Part shown: piece by piece, positions 24,605 to 36,288 of the stretch
Numbering within the stretch: position 1 is the stretch's first letter
How the letters are laid out: each line of letters opens with the position of its first letter
Source: Poecilobothrus nobilitatus
Lineage: Eukaryota > Arthropoda > Insecta > Diptera > Dolichopodidae
Direction: 5' to 3'
Length of the DNA stretch: 64,000 bases
Assembly: GCA_947095535.1 (NCBI GenBank)
Contig: OX352773.1
Span: forward strand, 92,786,670-92,850,669
Made by a program: the position numbers and the translations under genes
The notes under the pieces: model-generated
The model's database searches: none
What the model was told of the DNA's origin: nothing
The model's input: only the letters and a program-made list of their open reading frames with translations

Positions 24605-24700
24605 GGATTTTATCCATTAAAACCATTCTCCCCCCCCCCCCCTATAGCCGGAACAATTGGCTAATAACCCCAACTTCCAAGCAGTATAAAGTCTGAGGAA
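24605..24700. repeat. C13 run with flanks resembling the LINE 3' region
   Basis: A run of 13 C residues (24630-24642) stands out in this A/T-rich window. The flanks, TTAAAACCATTCT before and TATAGCC..CAATTGGCTAATAACCCC after, resemble CCACCTCCCCCTTTTAGCCA at 22783-22805 and CCATCCCCCTTTTA near 36228. It may be the 3' untranslated part of the LINE family on the minus strand, with C-tract expansion. Confidence 0.4.
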
Positions 24701-24704
24701 TATA

Positions 24705-26450
24705 AAGCAAAATACTTATAGCATTTTGATCTTGTAATAATATGTGATATAGTGAATAAAGTTGTATTTCTGGTTGTAAAACTTATTTTTCTCCTTCTGA
24801 TCTAATTAATGTAAAGTGTATATTCGTCCTAATTTGTAATCCTATTATTCAGTTTATCTTTGTTTCTCTTAGCATATTTCGAAATATTGAGAACAACTTC
24901 TCCTTTATTATAGATATCTTGAAGGTAACGAAATTTCTTCTATTGAACTAAAATCAATTATGCCTACCTTGAAACAATTCTGACGCAATGCTAGAGGTTG
25001 CTACAAATGCTCATTTTTTCTTCAGCAGGGAATTTATTTGGTGGTTTAAAATTATTTATGAAAACTCATTCTGGGAACTCAATGTGTTTTCTTTGAATAG
25101 ATAATATGGTCTTTATTATTTGCAGCTTATGAAAAAAAACATAACTATGCCCTCTTTTCGTCTCTTTTTTATCTTCTTACTCTTTTTTTTATTTATTTTT
25201 ATGTTCTTTTTACCCCACTAAATAAACTAATAATAACTTTGTATAAAGCAATCCTTTCCTATAGTTTGGGCAGCGTGTAAAATAATAAAAAGAAAGATTT
25301 CCTAGCCCACAATTTAATAGCTAGGGTTTCAACCTAAAGTTGTAACGAGTTAAATTACAATTAATTATACATATCTAAACTAAGAATTCTCTTTGTAAGA
25401 ATAACATAGCAAGTAACGTTTTTGATTAAATTATGCCAATCCAATCCATCAACCCGTTATTAGTTGTCTGATGTGCTATAAAAAGTTGAACTTAGAATTC
25501 TGGTTAGAATATTATCTATTCATATAATTTTAAGTTCAATATTAAAGAAAACTTTTTTGGTTGATCAAGAAACGGTGCATTGCACAACTTGCAGAATAAA
25601 CAAAACCATGTAGTCAAAACTAAATGCAAAGCAATTCAAATGCCTACTGTCTTTCTGTAGTCTAAGTTTGGCTAGGTGTGTGTTATGACGGGTTATTCTC
25701 CGGTAGACATGTTAAAATATTTGTTTTTGTATGGGATCTGAAATAGTTTGTATTTACAAGATTTCAGTGCCTTTTTAATTATCACATCATTAATTCTAAA
25801 AAAAATACTAGAAAATTCTTTTATTTAGTTTCTCCTAAGACTACGGACTGATGTGTGTTAGCTCAGTCTTCATCAACAAAAAGAAATATGTACTTTTTAA
25901 GAACATATTTACTAGCAACAATTTTGTCCAACATTCTAATTTGTGATATAAAACTGCTAATTGAAACATTCGTACAATTTTTGTTTAATTGATTTCAAAA
26001 TACGCTACCAAAGTAAATACATATCTGTTCTAGTGGTTTAGTGATAGTGATTTTCTTTTTAAATCAAAATTATTATAATTTATTTTATGATTATTATCAT
26101 TATCTTTTCTATCAGTTGCTACTCCTTCACTTTATTTTGCATCCGATATTAATAGATTTTTTGTTATGTCAACAGGGTAACAGATTTTTGCAACATTGGT
26201 TTTCATTTTTTTCGTGTTATAAGACATAGAGATCTTTTCAAAGTTTCACAACGTATAAGTTCAAAGTTGATAGTTTTAACGGGCATTTTTAAACATTAAG
26301 GTGATACGATAGTTTTGGGAATTATCTATATTTGAAGAGTTATTGTAATTCTACAAAATTAATATCATTTTAAAATATACTATGTGTGGTTGGGATATTA
26401 AAACTAATAACAGTAAGAAAAAAACTACTGAAAAATTTTTCTTCTGAAAA
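24705..26450. other. Non-genic stretch of somewhat higher complexity
   Basis: No coding region identified. Fewer homopolymers than its surroundings and many mixed words. I found no motif, repeat partner or splice-bounded frame that I can defend. Confidence 0.45.
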
Positions 26451-26454
26451 ACTT

Positions 26455-26740
26455 TTTGAAAGGAAGTTAAGTTTGATCTGAACATCTTTTGTAAGATTTG
26501 GCTGCTCTAATGCAACACATTTGGCTAACTGTGCAAATTTATATCATCATATTTTTGTCCTTAATAAAGCTAAACATCAGCAATTTTCAAAAAGATGGTT
26601 AACTTTTATGGTAATATCTTCTGTTAAATTTGGTTAGATCGAGGTAACAAGTTGAAATTCCTGTCATACAACTGCAAAATTTATATAAATATATCTCGGT
26701 GCTTATAATTGAGTCAGATATCTCAAAATTTTGTGAAACA
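26455..26740. repeat. Degenerate two-unit tandem repeat, about 138 bp
   Basis: Unit 1 (26455-26592) and unit 2 (26593-26740) share, in order, GTTAA-TTT, ATCTTYTGTNAAATTTGG, GYTCTAATGCAACA/GATCGAGGTAACA, AACTGYGCAAATTTATAT and GTCCTTAATAAAG/GGTGCTTATAATTGA. Similarity is modest. The mariner-like element begins about 30 bp to the right. Not recognised. Confidence 0.35.
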
Positions 26741-26875
26741 TAACTATATGTTATGGTAACAGTATATAAAGGGTCTTTCAAATTGAGTTTTCAAAAGTAA
26801 ATAATTAAAAGACATAGAATTTGAATTGAAACTGAAAAAGTTTTTATTTATTTTTTGAAGGACAATGTTTGCCAT

Positions 26876-26967
26876 TTATACTCTGAAAATGATATCTCTC
26901 ATGTGACCATCTCTTGCGTCTCTACAGTACCTGATTCTTTAATCAAAATTTTCGGTCACATTTTGGC
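26876..26967 (-). pseudogene. Mariner-like transposase, C-terminal tail
   Basis: On the minus strand, in a third frame, the sequence reads CELCQNVTENFD, stop, RIRYCRDARDGHMRDIIFRV, stop (TAA at 26876-26878). This is the usual end of this transposase family (MCQ-VIENF---CR-ARGGHM-DIIFH). It follows immediately on the truncated catalytic fragment, confirming that the region with the last two catalytic residues has been deleted. The internal TGA-type stop and frame difference are further decay. Confidence 0.75.
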
Positions 26968-26972
26968 ATAGT

Positions 26973-27335
26973 TCACATTACCGAATTTTTAAATAACAAG
27001 GTCTGGAAACTTTGTATGCAGTTGTCCTCAGTATCAATATTTGCCAGTTTTGGCTTTAAAAAAGTTGTGATTATGTCTCGAAATCTGGTACCGTTAACGA
27101 TTATGGCTCTTCCAGCATCATTTTCGAAAAAGTACGGACCAATTACACCACCAGACCACAATGTACACCAAACAGTGACCCTTTGTGGATTCGTTGGCTT
27201 CTCTTGGATCACGAGAGGATTTTCCTCTACCCATCTACGGCAGTTTTGTTTATTAACGTAGCCACCGATCTCTAAATGTGCTTCTTCCGAAAAGATGATT
27301 TTTTTGAAAAATAGTCGTTTTGTTCCAGTATCCAA
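26973..27335 (-). pseudogene. Mariner-like transposase, catalytic-domain fragment
   Basis: This frame contains FFKKIIFSEEAHLEIGGYVN, NKQNCRRWVEENPL, PQRVTVWCTLWSGGVIGPYF and ENDAGRAIIVNGTRFRDII, the first half of the DDE endonuclease fold of this family. At the first acidic position the copy has FSEEAHL where relatives usually have FSDEAHF, so the first catalytic Asp appears changed to Glu. The frame ends soon after LANIDTEDN. The segment with the second Asp (normally WFQQDGA) and the third acidic residue (PPRSCDLTPLD region) is absent. About 100 codons seem deleted, since the C-terminal tail resumes directly (26876-26967). Confidence 0.85.
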
Positions 27336-27781
27336 TTGGCAGAGTTCCGACGCATAAAATGACCTTGTGGCAGCAATTCTTGTGTCAATTGAACTTTGTA
27401 GGCCTTCAACGCTAAATCTTTGTGCCTAATACGCCATATAATTGACTCAGAAAGTCCCAATTGTTGTGAACGTTCGGAAATTGACATGATGGGGTCAGCT
27501 GTAACACTATCACTCACAGCACCAATATTTTCTTGTGAACGACCAGTACGAGGATAGTGATGTCTTTCTTGATCTTTTGCTGCATCAGTTTCTTGAAATT
27601 TCCGCACAATATTACCAATTTGTTGCTCAGTTGGACGATTGTGTCGACCATAAACATCGCATAATTTGCGAAATACATTTCTTACAGAACGACCATTTTC
27701 ATAAAATAATTCAATAATTTCAACACGTTGTTGTAATGCATACGACTCCATTTTTATAAATGGCAAATTTTCAACTGTCAA
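27272..27781 (-). pseudogene. Mariner-like transposase, N-terminal DNA-binding part
   Basis: A 169-codon frame. Residues about 14-60 (LQQRVEIIELFYENGRSVRN) form the first helix-turn-helix of the kind found at the N-terminus of insect transposases with a DUF4817-like domain. Residues about 85-145 (GRSQENIGAV; ISERSQQLGLSESIIWRIRH) form the second helix-turn-helix, expected to bind the inverted repeats. The likely start is the ATG of MESYALQQRVEIIELF at residue 11 or the one at residue 1, just inside the right terminus. After ANWILEQ the frame shifts: the continuation FFKKIIFSEEAHL lies in another frame (27335 downward). The protein is a broken fragment. Confidence 0.85.
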
Positions 27782-27849
27782 AATAACATATAATATGGGT
27801 TGGCCTACACGGGCCTATTTTTGAAAACTCAATTTGAACGATCCTATAT

Positions 27850-30800
27850 ATTATGTTCGTGCGGGTATTCGGGTATATGCGGTTCTTTTATGATAAAAAG
27901 AAAATGGAAAATCCAACACATGAGTTCTTTTTTAAAATTAAAAGAAAAATAAAATAATGTACAAATCGTTGTGATTAGTAAATGTTGAGTCCAAATGGCT
28001 TTTAGTTTTAAAAATATTTTTTCTCCCCTTTTATTTACCATTGAAAAAAATTATTTTTCAATTTAACTGTTTTCGTGGTACTGTTTGTATCTTCATAATA
28101 TATATACATATATCTATATCTGGTTAAAAATTTCCGTAAGTCATTTTAAACGAGTTTAATAAAAAGAGAATGAGAAAAACCTTTATTACTACATACAATC
28201 TATTTACTATATTTTATAAAGTACTGATCATTTTTCATATACGTAATGATCCAAAAAAAACTGTTTTTTACTCTTTTCTTAAATTAAATTGAATTTTTGC
28301 CATTTAATATACCTTTTCTTTTCTCTTCCTGTTTTCTTCTTCATTCATTTCCTTTCATTTTGTACCTTTTTTTGCCGTTTTCTAACTTCAAAATTCCTAA
28401 TTTTATTACTGAACAAACAAAAAAGAAAAAGCGTGGTAAAAGAAAAGGCAAAGATATTTTTTAGATACACAAATACCATTTTAGATACACAAATACTAGA
28501 TATCATATTATATGAGAAAAGATATATGTTTGCTTTTTTTTTTTCTTTTACGATTTTTACACATTATTATTTTTCTACTTCTGCCTGTCTCCGCGTTTTT
28601 GTATTTGTATGTCATACTTAAAATTTTCCTAAACAAAAAAAATTGAACAGAAAAATCATAACTTTGATAACCTCAGTTTTTTAATAAATTTTCGTCCTTT
28701 TTCTGTTTTGATATTTTTGTTGTACAAACAAAAAAAAGTATTGTTCTTATTTAAAATACAATTCACTGGAGTGTAATATAAATTCAAGTGGCTTAATACC
28801 ACTTGATCCTGACAAAAAGTACAGGTTATATTTTGTTTTTTTTTATTTTTTTTTTGTTTTACATTGATATTTTTTCTTTTAACCTGTATGTATTAAACAC
28901 TTACAGAACATCATTGTTATAAGTTATAAAATAACGGGTTATAAGGACGTCATAAAGAAATACAATAAGTATGTGTTATACATTTTTCCCTTTTCTCTTT
29001 CCATTTCAATTTCGGCGTTTCAAACTCGTTTGATATACCATACATATTCTTTCATAAATCAAGAATGGTTACTTCCACAATGATTACAAAAATGTAGATA
29101 ACCAAGTTGTATAAATAAATATAATGAACATATGAATAATTTTTGGTTTTAATATGATAAATGTATTTGTAAGAAGACATGTCAGTCACATCATACATTA
29201 CATAGTAGTTGAACATCTTAAAAAACCACAAAATTTAAATCTTATCCTATTGGTTGGGATTTTTTTTTTCCGAAATATCTGAATAAATAAAATATAAATG
29301 TATAATATATTATATAATATTATATAATATGTAATGTATGTAATTTATAATATAATAAAATGAAATTTATGGTTAATTTAAAAGAAAAAAAAAAACAGGA
29401 TAATGTTAAAATAAAGAAGTTGTAAAGCATTTTAGTTTTTTTTTTTTTCTTTTTTTCGCGGCATAAAAGTAAAATAATACTCTATATTTTCATTTTGAAA
29501 CCTGTCAAAAGTTGTGTTTAATTTTATTTAACGCTCTAACTTTCTTGGTTTTCTTAAGGCAATTTATTACCCTTTTAAAAAAGGTAGTTTTACTTATATT
29601 TCTAATTTAATTTAAATTAAACCATATTTTAAAAATTTCACAATGATTTAAGGAATATTATATATTGTATTTTTTTTTTTTGCCTAAAAGTATGCAAAAT
29701 TACTTACGATAAATGGCTGATCAACTTTTGAGTGATCTGTTTTAAAACACTTAATTGAGAATAAATTCTTTTAAGTTATAATGATTCAGTTGTACATTAG
29801 TTTGACGATAAAATGTATGAAAAATGAATGAAAAGTAATGAAAAAATCAAATACTCATTAGTAATACATACGTACAATAGAAAACTCAATAAACTTCTTA
29901 AGATGTAAGCTTTTAAAGTATAAATTCTCAAACAATTTAACAGGATTAATAACTGATGCACTAACTAGTAGGCAGTAATCAATGCATAATAAGCAATAAT
30001 TCAAATAACAAACAAAAAATTGTGATAACAAATGGTTTGAAACAAGCAATAGTAAGTTTTCTTACTGCTAATATAGTTATTAAAACTGCTTGAGATCTTT
30101 AAAGGGCGGCTTTACTCGATTTCCTTTACTGAGGACCGAATAATTTGTTCATATTTAATTGAAAGGAACATATCGTTGCGTCAAAAAAACTTTCTATAAT
30201 GAAATTATCAATGAAAGTGCAAGGTTTTAGCACATTTGAGTTAGACACGTTATTTTTTTTGCTGCAGGCATATAGTTCAACATAAGTATTAAGTCGAATA
30301 TAAAAATAAGGACATTTCAGCGAAAGTGAACGCTTATAAACAAATGTATCATAACATGAATAACATAAGATTCCATAATGTTTTGATAAAATTAATCATG
30401 ATTACTTTAATACTCGTAGGTATCTCTATATATTACAATAATGAATTGTATATAAAAATAACTTGAAAACTCGTTTTATAGCACTCGAATTATTTTATTT
30501 ATCTTGATTATAAAGGGGATATTCAAAACTATGAGAATATTCTCCTATTATATCACTATATTAGGTTAGTCATATGCAAGTGCGTAGAGTATAATCTAAA
30601 CAACATTGATAATAATTCACTGAAATATAACTAAAAATAAATGAATAGAAAAGTAACAAAAAAATTAAGGAAGTTTGCTAAGAAAATAATAAACGTGCAA
30701 TTGATTTAAGGAAGGCAATTAAAACAAAAAATTAACCTAAGAATTTCAGTAGCTTGAAAATTTACTTTAAAGTTTTAATATGTAGTACAATAAGTTAGGT

Positions 30801-32465
30801 TAGCTTAGGTTAAAGTGACTGCCGAAAAGGCATACTTAGACCGTATTTTGTCCATTGTAATACCACCATTAAATACTATTCTATTCCATTCACAATATGT
30901 ACAATAACAATATAGCAAAATATTTTCAGTTTTATTTGCATTTAAAACCTAAACTGTTAAACACGTTCACTTTGTTCACTTTAACTGAAGATATTTTTAG
31001 ATTGACTTAAAGTAATAAATCTTCAGTTAAAATAAAAAAATTTTTTTATATACGTCCCAAAATCTGTATATTTTTTGATTCATATAAAATTTAGGTTTTA
31101 AAAAATGTTTATGAAATTTTAAAATTGAATACTTACAGAACTTTAGTTTCAAATTATTTCAATATAAAAACAATATTGTTTAAATATTGAAATTTTAACC
31201 AATATGAACTGAAACTGTTACATACACTTATTAAAAAATAACTGTTTATATACAAATTTTTCATGTCTTGAAAACTTATACAATTTTTATACCAAAGTTT
31301 CTTAGTTTCCTTAAAATATACTTATACGACGTCATCTAAAGCTTTTAAAGGGGAAATTTCACGAAAATAAGGTAACATCACTACGCTAATAATTGATAAT
31401 ACTGAAGTTATATGCTTCTTTCTTTTAGTACTATGAATTTTCACCCTTATTATTGTGCAATTATTTGTACTTTCAATAAAATAAATAATTTAAAATTAAG
31501 AAAAAATGTTAAATTTAAAATTTAACTTAAGAATTTTAATTTAGATATCTAGAGGATGTCGACATCAGGAAAAGTACTGCATAGATTCCTATTCTAAAAA
31601 TATCTAAAACGATTATGAGATCAAATTAATTTTGAACTAAAAATAAAATTTAGGGAAGATAGAAAAGAATGATTTAATTAGTCATATGTTCCCTTATTCT
31701 TAAAAGGTAAATTTATAATACAATTCATAATAGTGTTTTCTGAGAGATATTAAAAGAAAAATTGTGATAAAGAAAAGTAACAGAAAAACCTATTAAAAAA
31801 CAACAAAAGATCATTGTTTTATGCTCTGGAAAAAAGAAGGATAATGATATGGAAATACCTACTTGATACGATGCGGATATTGAATGAAATCTTAATATTC
31901 GTTTTTCTTTTGGTTTATAAAGAAAAAAAATAAACAAATATAAAATAATAACGCAATACTATATGGAAAAACGAACTAAACAATGAAATATACACTCAAG
32001 CGGAAATTTGTTGTGATATTCTTTTTTATTTTATTTTTTTTTTTTAAGCTCACATTTTTAATGCATAAATTTGTGATTTATTACTCTAAAATATACTTTT
32101 ATTATACACCTTTACCTTACCCATTTAATGGAAAAATAAAGAAAACCTTTTCAGGTTTATTTAACTTTAATAATGAGGTGGAAGTGGTTTTTCTGCGTAC
32201 GTTACATTTAAAAAACAACGTAATCTTTAAATAAATGTGGAAATACATATAAAAAGCATTTTTTTTTTGAAACAATTTTACAGAGTTAATAAAATGAATG
32301 TATTAAGGTTTTCAACCATTTCAACCATATACTAAAATATTGAATCAATATAATTGGTAACCCAAGATATTGTTAGCCGTAGTCCGTAATGTTATTTTTC
32401 AGAGAATGTTTCCACCAAAACCGTTTGATCATGTCGAGCTCAATGTTTTCAATATTCGCTTATTA
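27850..32465. other. Long non-genic stretch
   Basis: No gene recognised. 28250-29700 is A/T homopolymer-rich; 29700-32400 is of higher complexity. At 30795-30885 a TTAGGTTAGCTTAGGTTAAA start leads into AAGTGACTGCC..CACTTAGACC..TCCATTGTAATACCA-type sequence (listed separately). Open frames such as 28289-28621, 31725-31937 and 31983-32234 have no recognisable motif. Confidence 0.5.
30790..30895 (+). repeat. Possible dipteran dispersed repeat starting with TTAGG-like words
   Basis: AAGTTAGGTTAGCTTAGG is followed by AAAGTGACTGCC, CATACTTAGACCG, and TGTCCATTGTAATACCACC. The combination of a TAGGTTAGG start with GAAGTGNCTGCC..CACTTAGAC..CCATTGTGATACCA is one I recall from repeats in fly genomes. 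This is from memory and I have no second copy in the window. It is not telomeric: the TTAGG words are few and irregular. Confidence 0.35.
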
Positions 32466-32473
32466 CTTCAGCA

Positions 32474-32772
32474 GGCTCTATGAAATAAGATCGAACGAAA
32501 TAATTACGAAACGTCAAAAATAAAATAAGTACGAAAAAAACTTATATTTTTTTCGGGTTTATTTCACCTTAAAATATTTCGTACTTTTTTCATTATGATT
32601 TCATGATTGTGATTATTTTAATTTTTGATTTTTTCGTACTTATTTTTATTATGAAAAAAATACGAAAAATCAGAAATGAAATAAAGTCGAAAAAAACCTT
32701 ATATTTTCTTTCGAACTTATTTAATTTTTGGTTTCGTACTTATTGCGTTCGATCATATTTAATAGAACCCTT
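32474..32772. repeat. Foldback/MITE-like element, about 70-bp arms
   Basis: The left arm starts CTATGAAATAAGATCGAACG and continues AAATAATTACGAAACG, AAATAAGTACGAAAAAAACT. The right arm, read in reverse complement, starts CTATTAAATATGATCGAACG and continues CAATAAGTACGAAACC, AAATAAGTTCGAAAGAAAAT. The middle repeats the same GAAATAAGTACGAAAA word in both orientations several times. No coding content is present (the frame at 32603-32824 is a by-product). A solo arm lies near 20730. Confidence 0.65.
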
Positions 32773-32779
32773 CAGCATA

Positions 32780-35295
32780 CTAAATTTTAATTATTTAGTG
32801 TTTGATTTTTTCGGATATTTCTAATTAGCTCTTTAGCTGTAGCACTTTACTCTTTTGTTTATTATGAAATTTGTAGCTCTAGAAATAAAAGTAAATTTAT
32901 TGTGTTGTGGGCGCTTCTATTCACGAGAAAAATATATCTATTCACAATATCTTTTATGTTGTATTATTATAAAAGCCATTATTTTATATTGTTTTCATAC
33001 ATTGCAAATATTGGAAATATTTATATAGAAAAAATAATTAGGAGCGATTTTAGAATTGGTTTCGAAATCAGTGTTATACGCTTTTTCCAGAATATATATA
33101 TCTGATATTTTAAAGGATAATTTTATATTTAATATCACTGATATCATTATACAAGTTTATGAATATATTTAATATTAATCAAATATGAAATGTAGGATAT
33201 TCCAAAAATAAACTCCAGCTATGAAAAACGACCGGATCTTTTGATTTGGATTTTTATAGAATGTGAGCTTTTGGATTTAAGATTTTGGGATTTGGGGTTG
33301 TGAAATAAATATAGTTTTTTCAAAGCACGAAGTATGGAGACACATTTTTGACAAGCGCTATCTTCAGTTGCGAGATTTTGAAACGCTAGATTTTGTATCC
33401 AACCCCTTTTTCAATATTTGTATAATTATTTTTTTTTTTTTTATGGCAAATAACACTCCATATATTCACTATATCCTGTGTTTGCTTGGATAATTTCTGT
33501 TGGTATTCGGTTCTGTGTGAAATCAATTCTTTTCTACAGCAGTGAAATATCGCTACTCAAAAATCAATCAACAAGCTAAAAATATTTGAAGATAAGATGG
33601 CGCAGAAGAAAAACAAATGAGGCACTATTAACTATATCTAAACAAAAAACTATATTTTAGGTGAAACTATAAAAATTTAGATGGATAGGCTATACTTCTA
33701 CACTTCAGAAGATACACAGGGGAAAGAAGTATGCTAGTCTTACAGTATCATGGAGAAGGTCAGTAGCAAAGAAGATTTATAGCAGCGGTAAAACGTGCAC
33801 AGAAATTAAACAAATGGTTCACAATAGAGTACGATACAGAAGCTTTGCAGACGCCCAATACTACCCCAGAGAGCAGAACAGAAAAAAAATATTCACTATA
33901 TAAACTAAATCAGACAATTAATAGTAATTGGCAACCTTAATTTAGAGTAGTGTATAATAAAAATAAAAAGATTTTAACATATACATAAGTGAATTCTGAA
34001 GAATCATTTCTTTTGAAATATTTTTTCCATTTAATGACACATTATATTAAATATTATATAAATATTATTTAACATATTATTATATAAATATATATATATA
34101 TACATTTGATTAAACATTTTTAATAGTTTATATATATATATATATATGAATACATAATAATATGAATATATTCCAACAAGTTTTAAATAAAATGTAAAGT
34201 TGTTTCCAAGTGAAATAAACTTATAAATTATTAAAATGTATTATACTTTACAATTTAATATACCAACATTTTTTAGATGCTTATTTAAATAGAAAAAAAA
34301 AAAAACAAAAAATTTATCATTTTAATTTAAAAAGGTGGTTGATTTTAAATTAGTTTTATATAGATATATAATATAATTGTATATAAAAATATGTATATAT
34401 ATACATATACGCATAGATATTTCATAGTTAAATAACACATTAATAAAAAGAAGTCATTAAAAATTAAATTTAATGTGAAATGAAGTAAAATTTATAATAG
34501 AAGTATGTACACGTCCTCACCACACTCTTCTCATTTTTTCTTTATTTGTAACAATTTTTAGTGGTGTGGTGAATTCTAAAACCATTTGTTTTGTTGTTGT
34601 TTTTTTTTTTGTTTTTTTTTTTTTTTTTTTGTTACTTAACTGACATTTTCATTTCATTAATTTAATTAAATTAAATTTAACTACTATATGAATTGCAATA
34701 ATTAATATTAAATTTTGTTTATATATTATTATTGTATACAATATTATTATAATAATATATATACTTATAGTATATAAATGGGTATATATATATATATATA
34801 TACATATAAACATTTTGTTGTTGAATTTTTAAAACTATTTCTGTTTATCTTCCGTTTAAAGTGGGTGAATGTGTTGATAATAATGGGTATATTCAAGGTA
34901 AATTATTCACTATTATTTTTAATTAATATTTTTATTATTATTGTTTTATTTAATGGTATAATAATGTATTAAAATAATATATTTATATTGTATATTTGTT
35001 TTTGTGTTTGTTATTATATGTTTATAAAAATAATATTAAGTAGAATTAAAAAAGAAAAATGAATTAATGATACACAGATTCTTAATTTAATGTACAAAAT
35101 TTACATTAATACAATTAAAAAATTTAAATAATTACAACAATTAATCTTAATTTTAATTGATGATTTATTTATGTTTTATTATTATGTATATGTATGTGAT
35201 TTTGTTTTTTGTTATTATTTTGATTGGAATTAAATTTATTAAATTGGTTGTTTTTAATATAATGTATTTGAATTTAAAAATTGTTTTTCTTTTTA
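32780..35295. other. A/T-rich non-genic stretch with microsatellites
   Basis: No gene recognised. Contains GGATCTTTTGATTTGGAT..TTTTGGGATTTGGGG words at 33230-33300, like those in other foldback repeats, (TA)n tracts at 34081-34102, 34128-34147 and 34779-34803, and a T-rich run of about 30 at 34600-34630. From about 33590 to 33900 the sequence is of higher complexity (AAGATGGCGCAGAAG) but shows no frame I recognise. Confidence 0.5.
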
Positions 35296-35317
35296 TGTGT
35301 AAATTTTTTGAATAAAC

Positions 35318-35675
35318 TTCCGCAAAGGGTTTATAGTTATTAAAATTACGTCATCACACAACGGTACTTTATATCTTTCAAGTTTCCGAATATAAATGTC
35401 ATTTGAATCGACTTTTAACTGTAATATATCAGAAACGGTAGTATCTACTAATATGAAATAAAATGTATGCATATTAAAGATGTAAATATTGTTGAAAATT
35501 GATTCCTGTATATTGTCGTAGAGTAAAAATATAACGGTTTGAGTAAAATACTACAGAATGTTTAGAACATTTTGTAATGCATTTTTCATCGCTCGACATA
35601 TATCCGGAAACTTGGAGGTATGAAGTACCGTTATGTGATGACGGCACCTTAATAGCTCATAACCCCACTGCGGTA
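35318..35675. repeat. MITE-like element with ~80-bp imperfect inverted repeats
   Basis: The left arm, about 35319-35400, has CCGCAAAGGGTTTATAGTTA, CGTCATCACACAACGGTACT and CAAGTTTCCGAATATAAATG. The right arm, about 35595-35674, in reverse complement has CCGCAGTGGGGTTATGAGCT, CGTCATCACATAACGGTACT and CAAGTTTCCGGATATATGTC. Arms are roughly 80% identical by eye over about 80 bp and enclose about 195 bp of A/T-rich spacer. The total is about 360 bp with no coding capacity; the frame at 35577-35771 merely reads through the right arm. Superfamily not assignable; target duplication not identified. Confidence 0.75.
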
Positions 35676-35679
35676 AATT

Positions 35680-36120
35680 TTTTCATCTTAATATATCAAA
35701 TTTTTGGTGCATATATTTGCTACCGCAAAACTTCAGAACTGGTTCAGTGGTTCATTGACACCATACTTTGAACATAAATTAGTTATGTCTGTGTAAGCTA
35801 ATTTTTAATTGTTTCGTTCTGGTAGATGGCACTGAGGGTCGAACGTTATATACATCCTTATATACAACCTACATTAGGTAAAGCTTTTGTAAGGTTTATA
35901 ATTTTGTATTAATTGTTTAAATTGCAAACAACAAATTTAACATTGAATTTGACCGTAGAAAAATACCGAGACGACAATCAATGTCAAGAGACAGACGTAT
36001 TTGTCGTAATCGAAGTGTAAGAGATAATTTTCAATTCGTTTAGCATTCGCCATGACTATTAATATATCTATCACAACGCATCTGTGATTTGGATTTAGAA
36101 AATTCATGTTTTTCCAATGG
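35680..36120. other. Short non-genic stretch
   Basis: Mixed-complexity sequence between the MITE-like element and the LINE poly(A) end. No motif recognised. Confidence 0.5.
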
Positions 36121-36288
36121 CCAATTTTTTTTTTTTTTTTTACGAGGGTTGGTGGAAAACTCGAAAGTCACCAAGTGGAACTGCACGTGCTTCCTCAAGG
36201 TAGTGTTGGACTTTAACCAACCAAAACCATCCCCCTTTTAAAACCAAACTTTAGGATAGAACCTTTAATACGAATGTACAGTTTGATT

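Larger units (their letters stand above)
26771..27844 (-). mobile_element. Defective Tc1/mariner-superfamily transposon
   Basis: The ends are 26-bp inverted repeats, 26771-26796 and 27819-27844, with 24 of 26 matches; the shared inner part is TTCAAATTGAGTTTTCAAAA. Both ends abut TATA-rich sequence, compatible with TA target-site use, but the dinucleotide next to the left end reads AA, so the duplication is imperfect. The element is about 1.07 kb, shorter than the usual ~1.3 kb of such elements, because part of the transposase gene is missing. The gene lies on the minus strand, from close to the right terminus to the left, and is frameshifted. The element cannot mobilise itself. Confidence 0.9.

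Noticed and set aside
24630..24642. C13 tract as a G-quadruplex or regulatory element
   Set aside because: A single homopolymer without further C/G runs; more simply explained as expansion of the C-rich part of the LINE 3' region.
27016..27717. Plus-strand frames of 60-81 codons inside the mariner element
   Set aside because: They are antisense shadows of the transposase pseudogene.
30795..30815. TTAGG telomere-type repeats
   Set aside because: Only a few irregular TAGGTTAG words occur, and dipterans generally lack TTAGG telomeres; it is more likely the start of a dispersed repeat.
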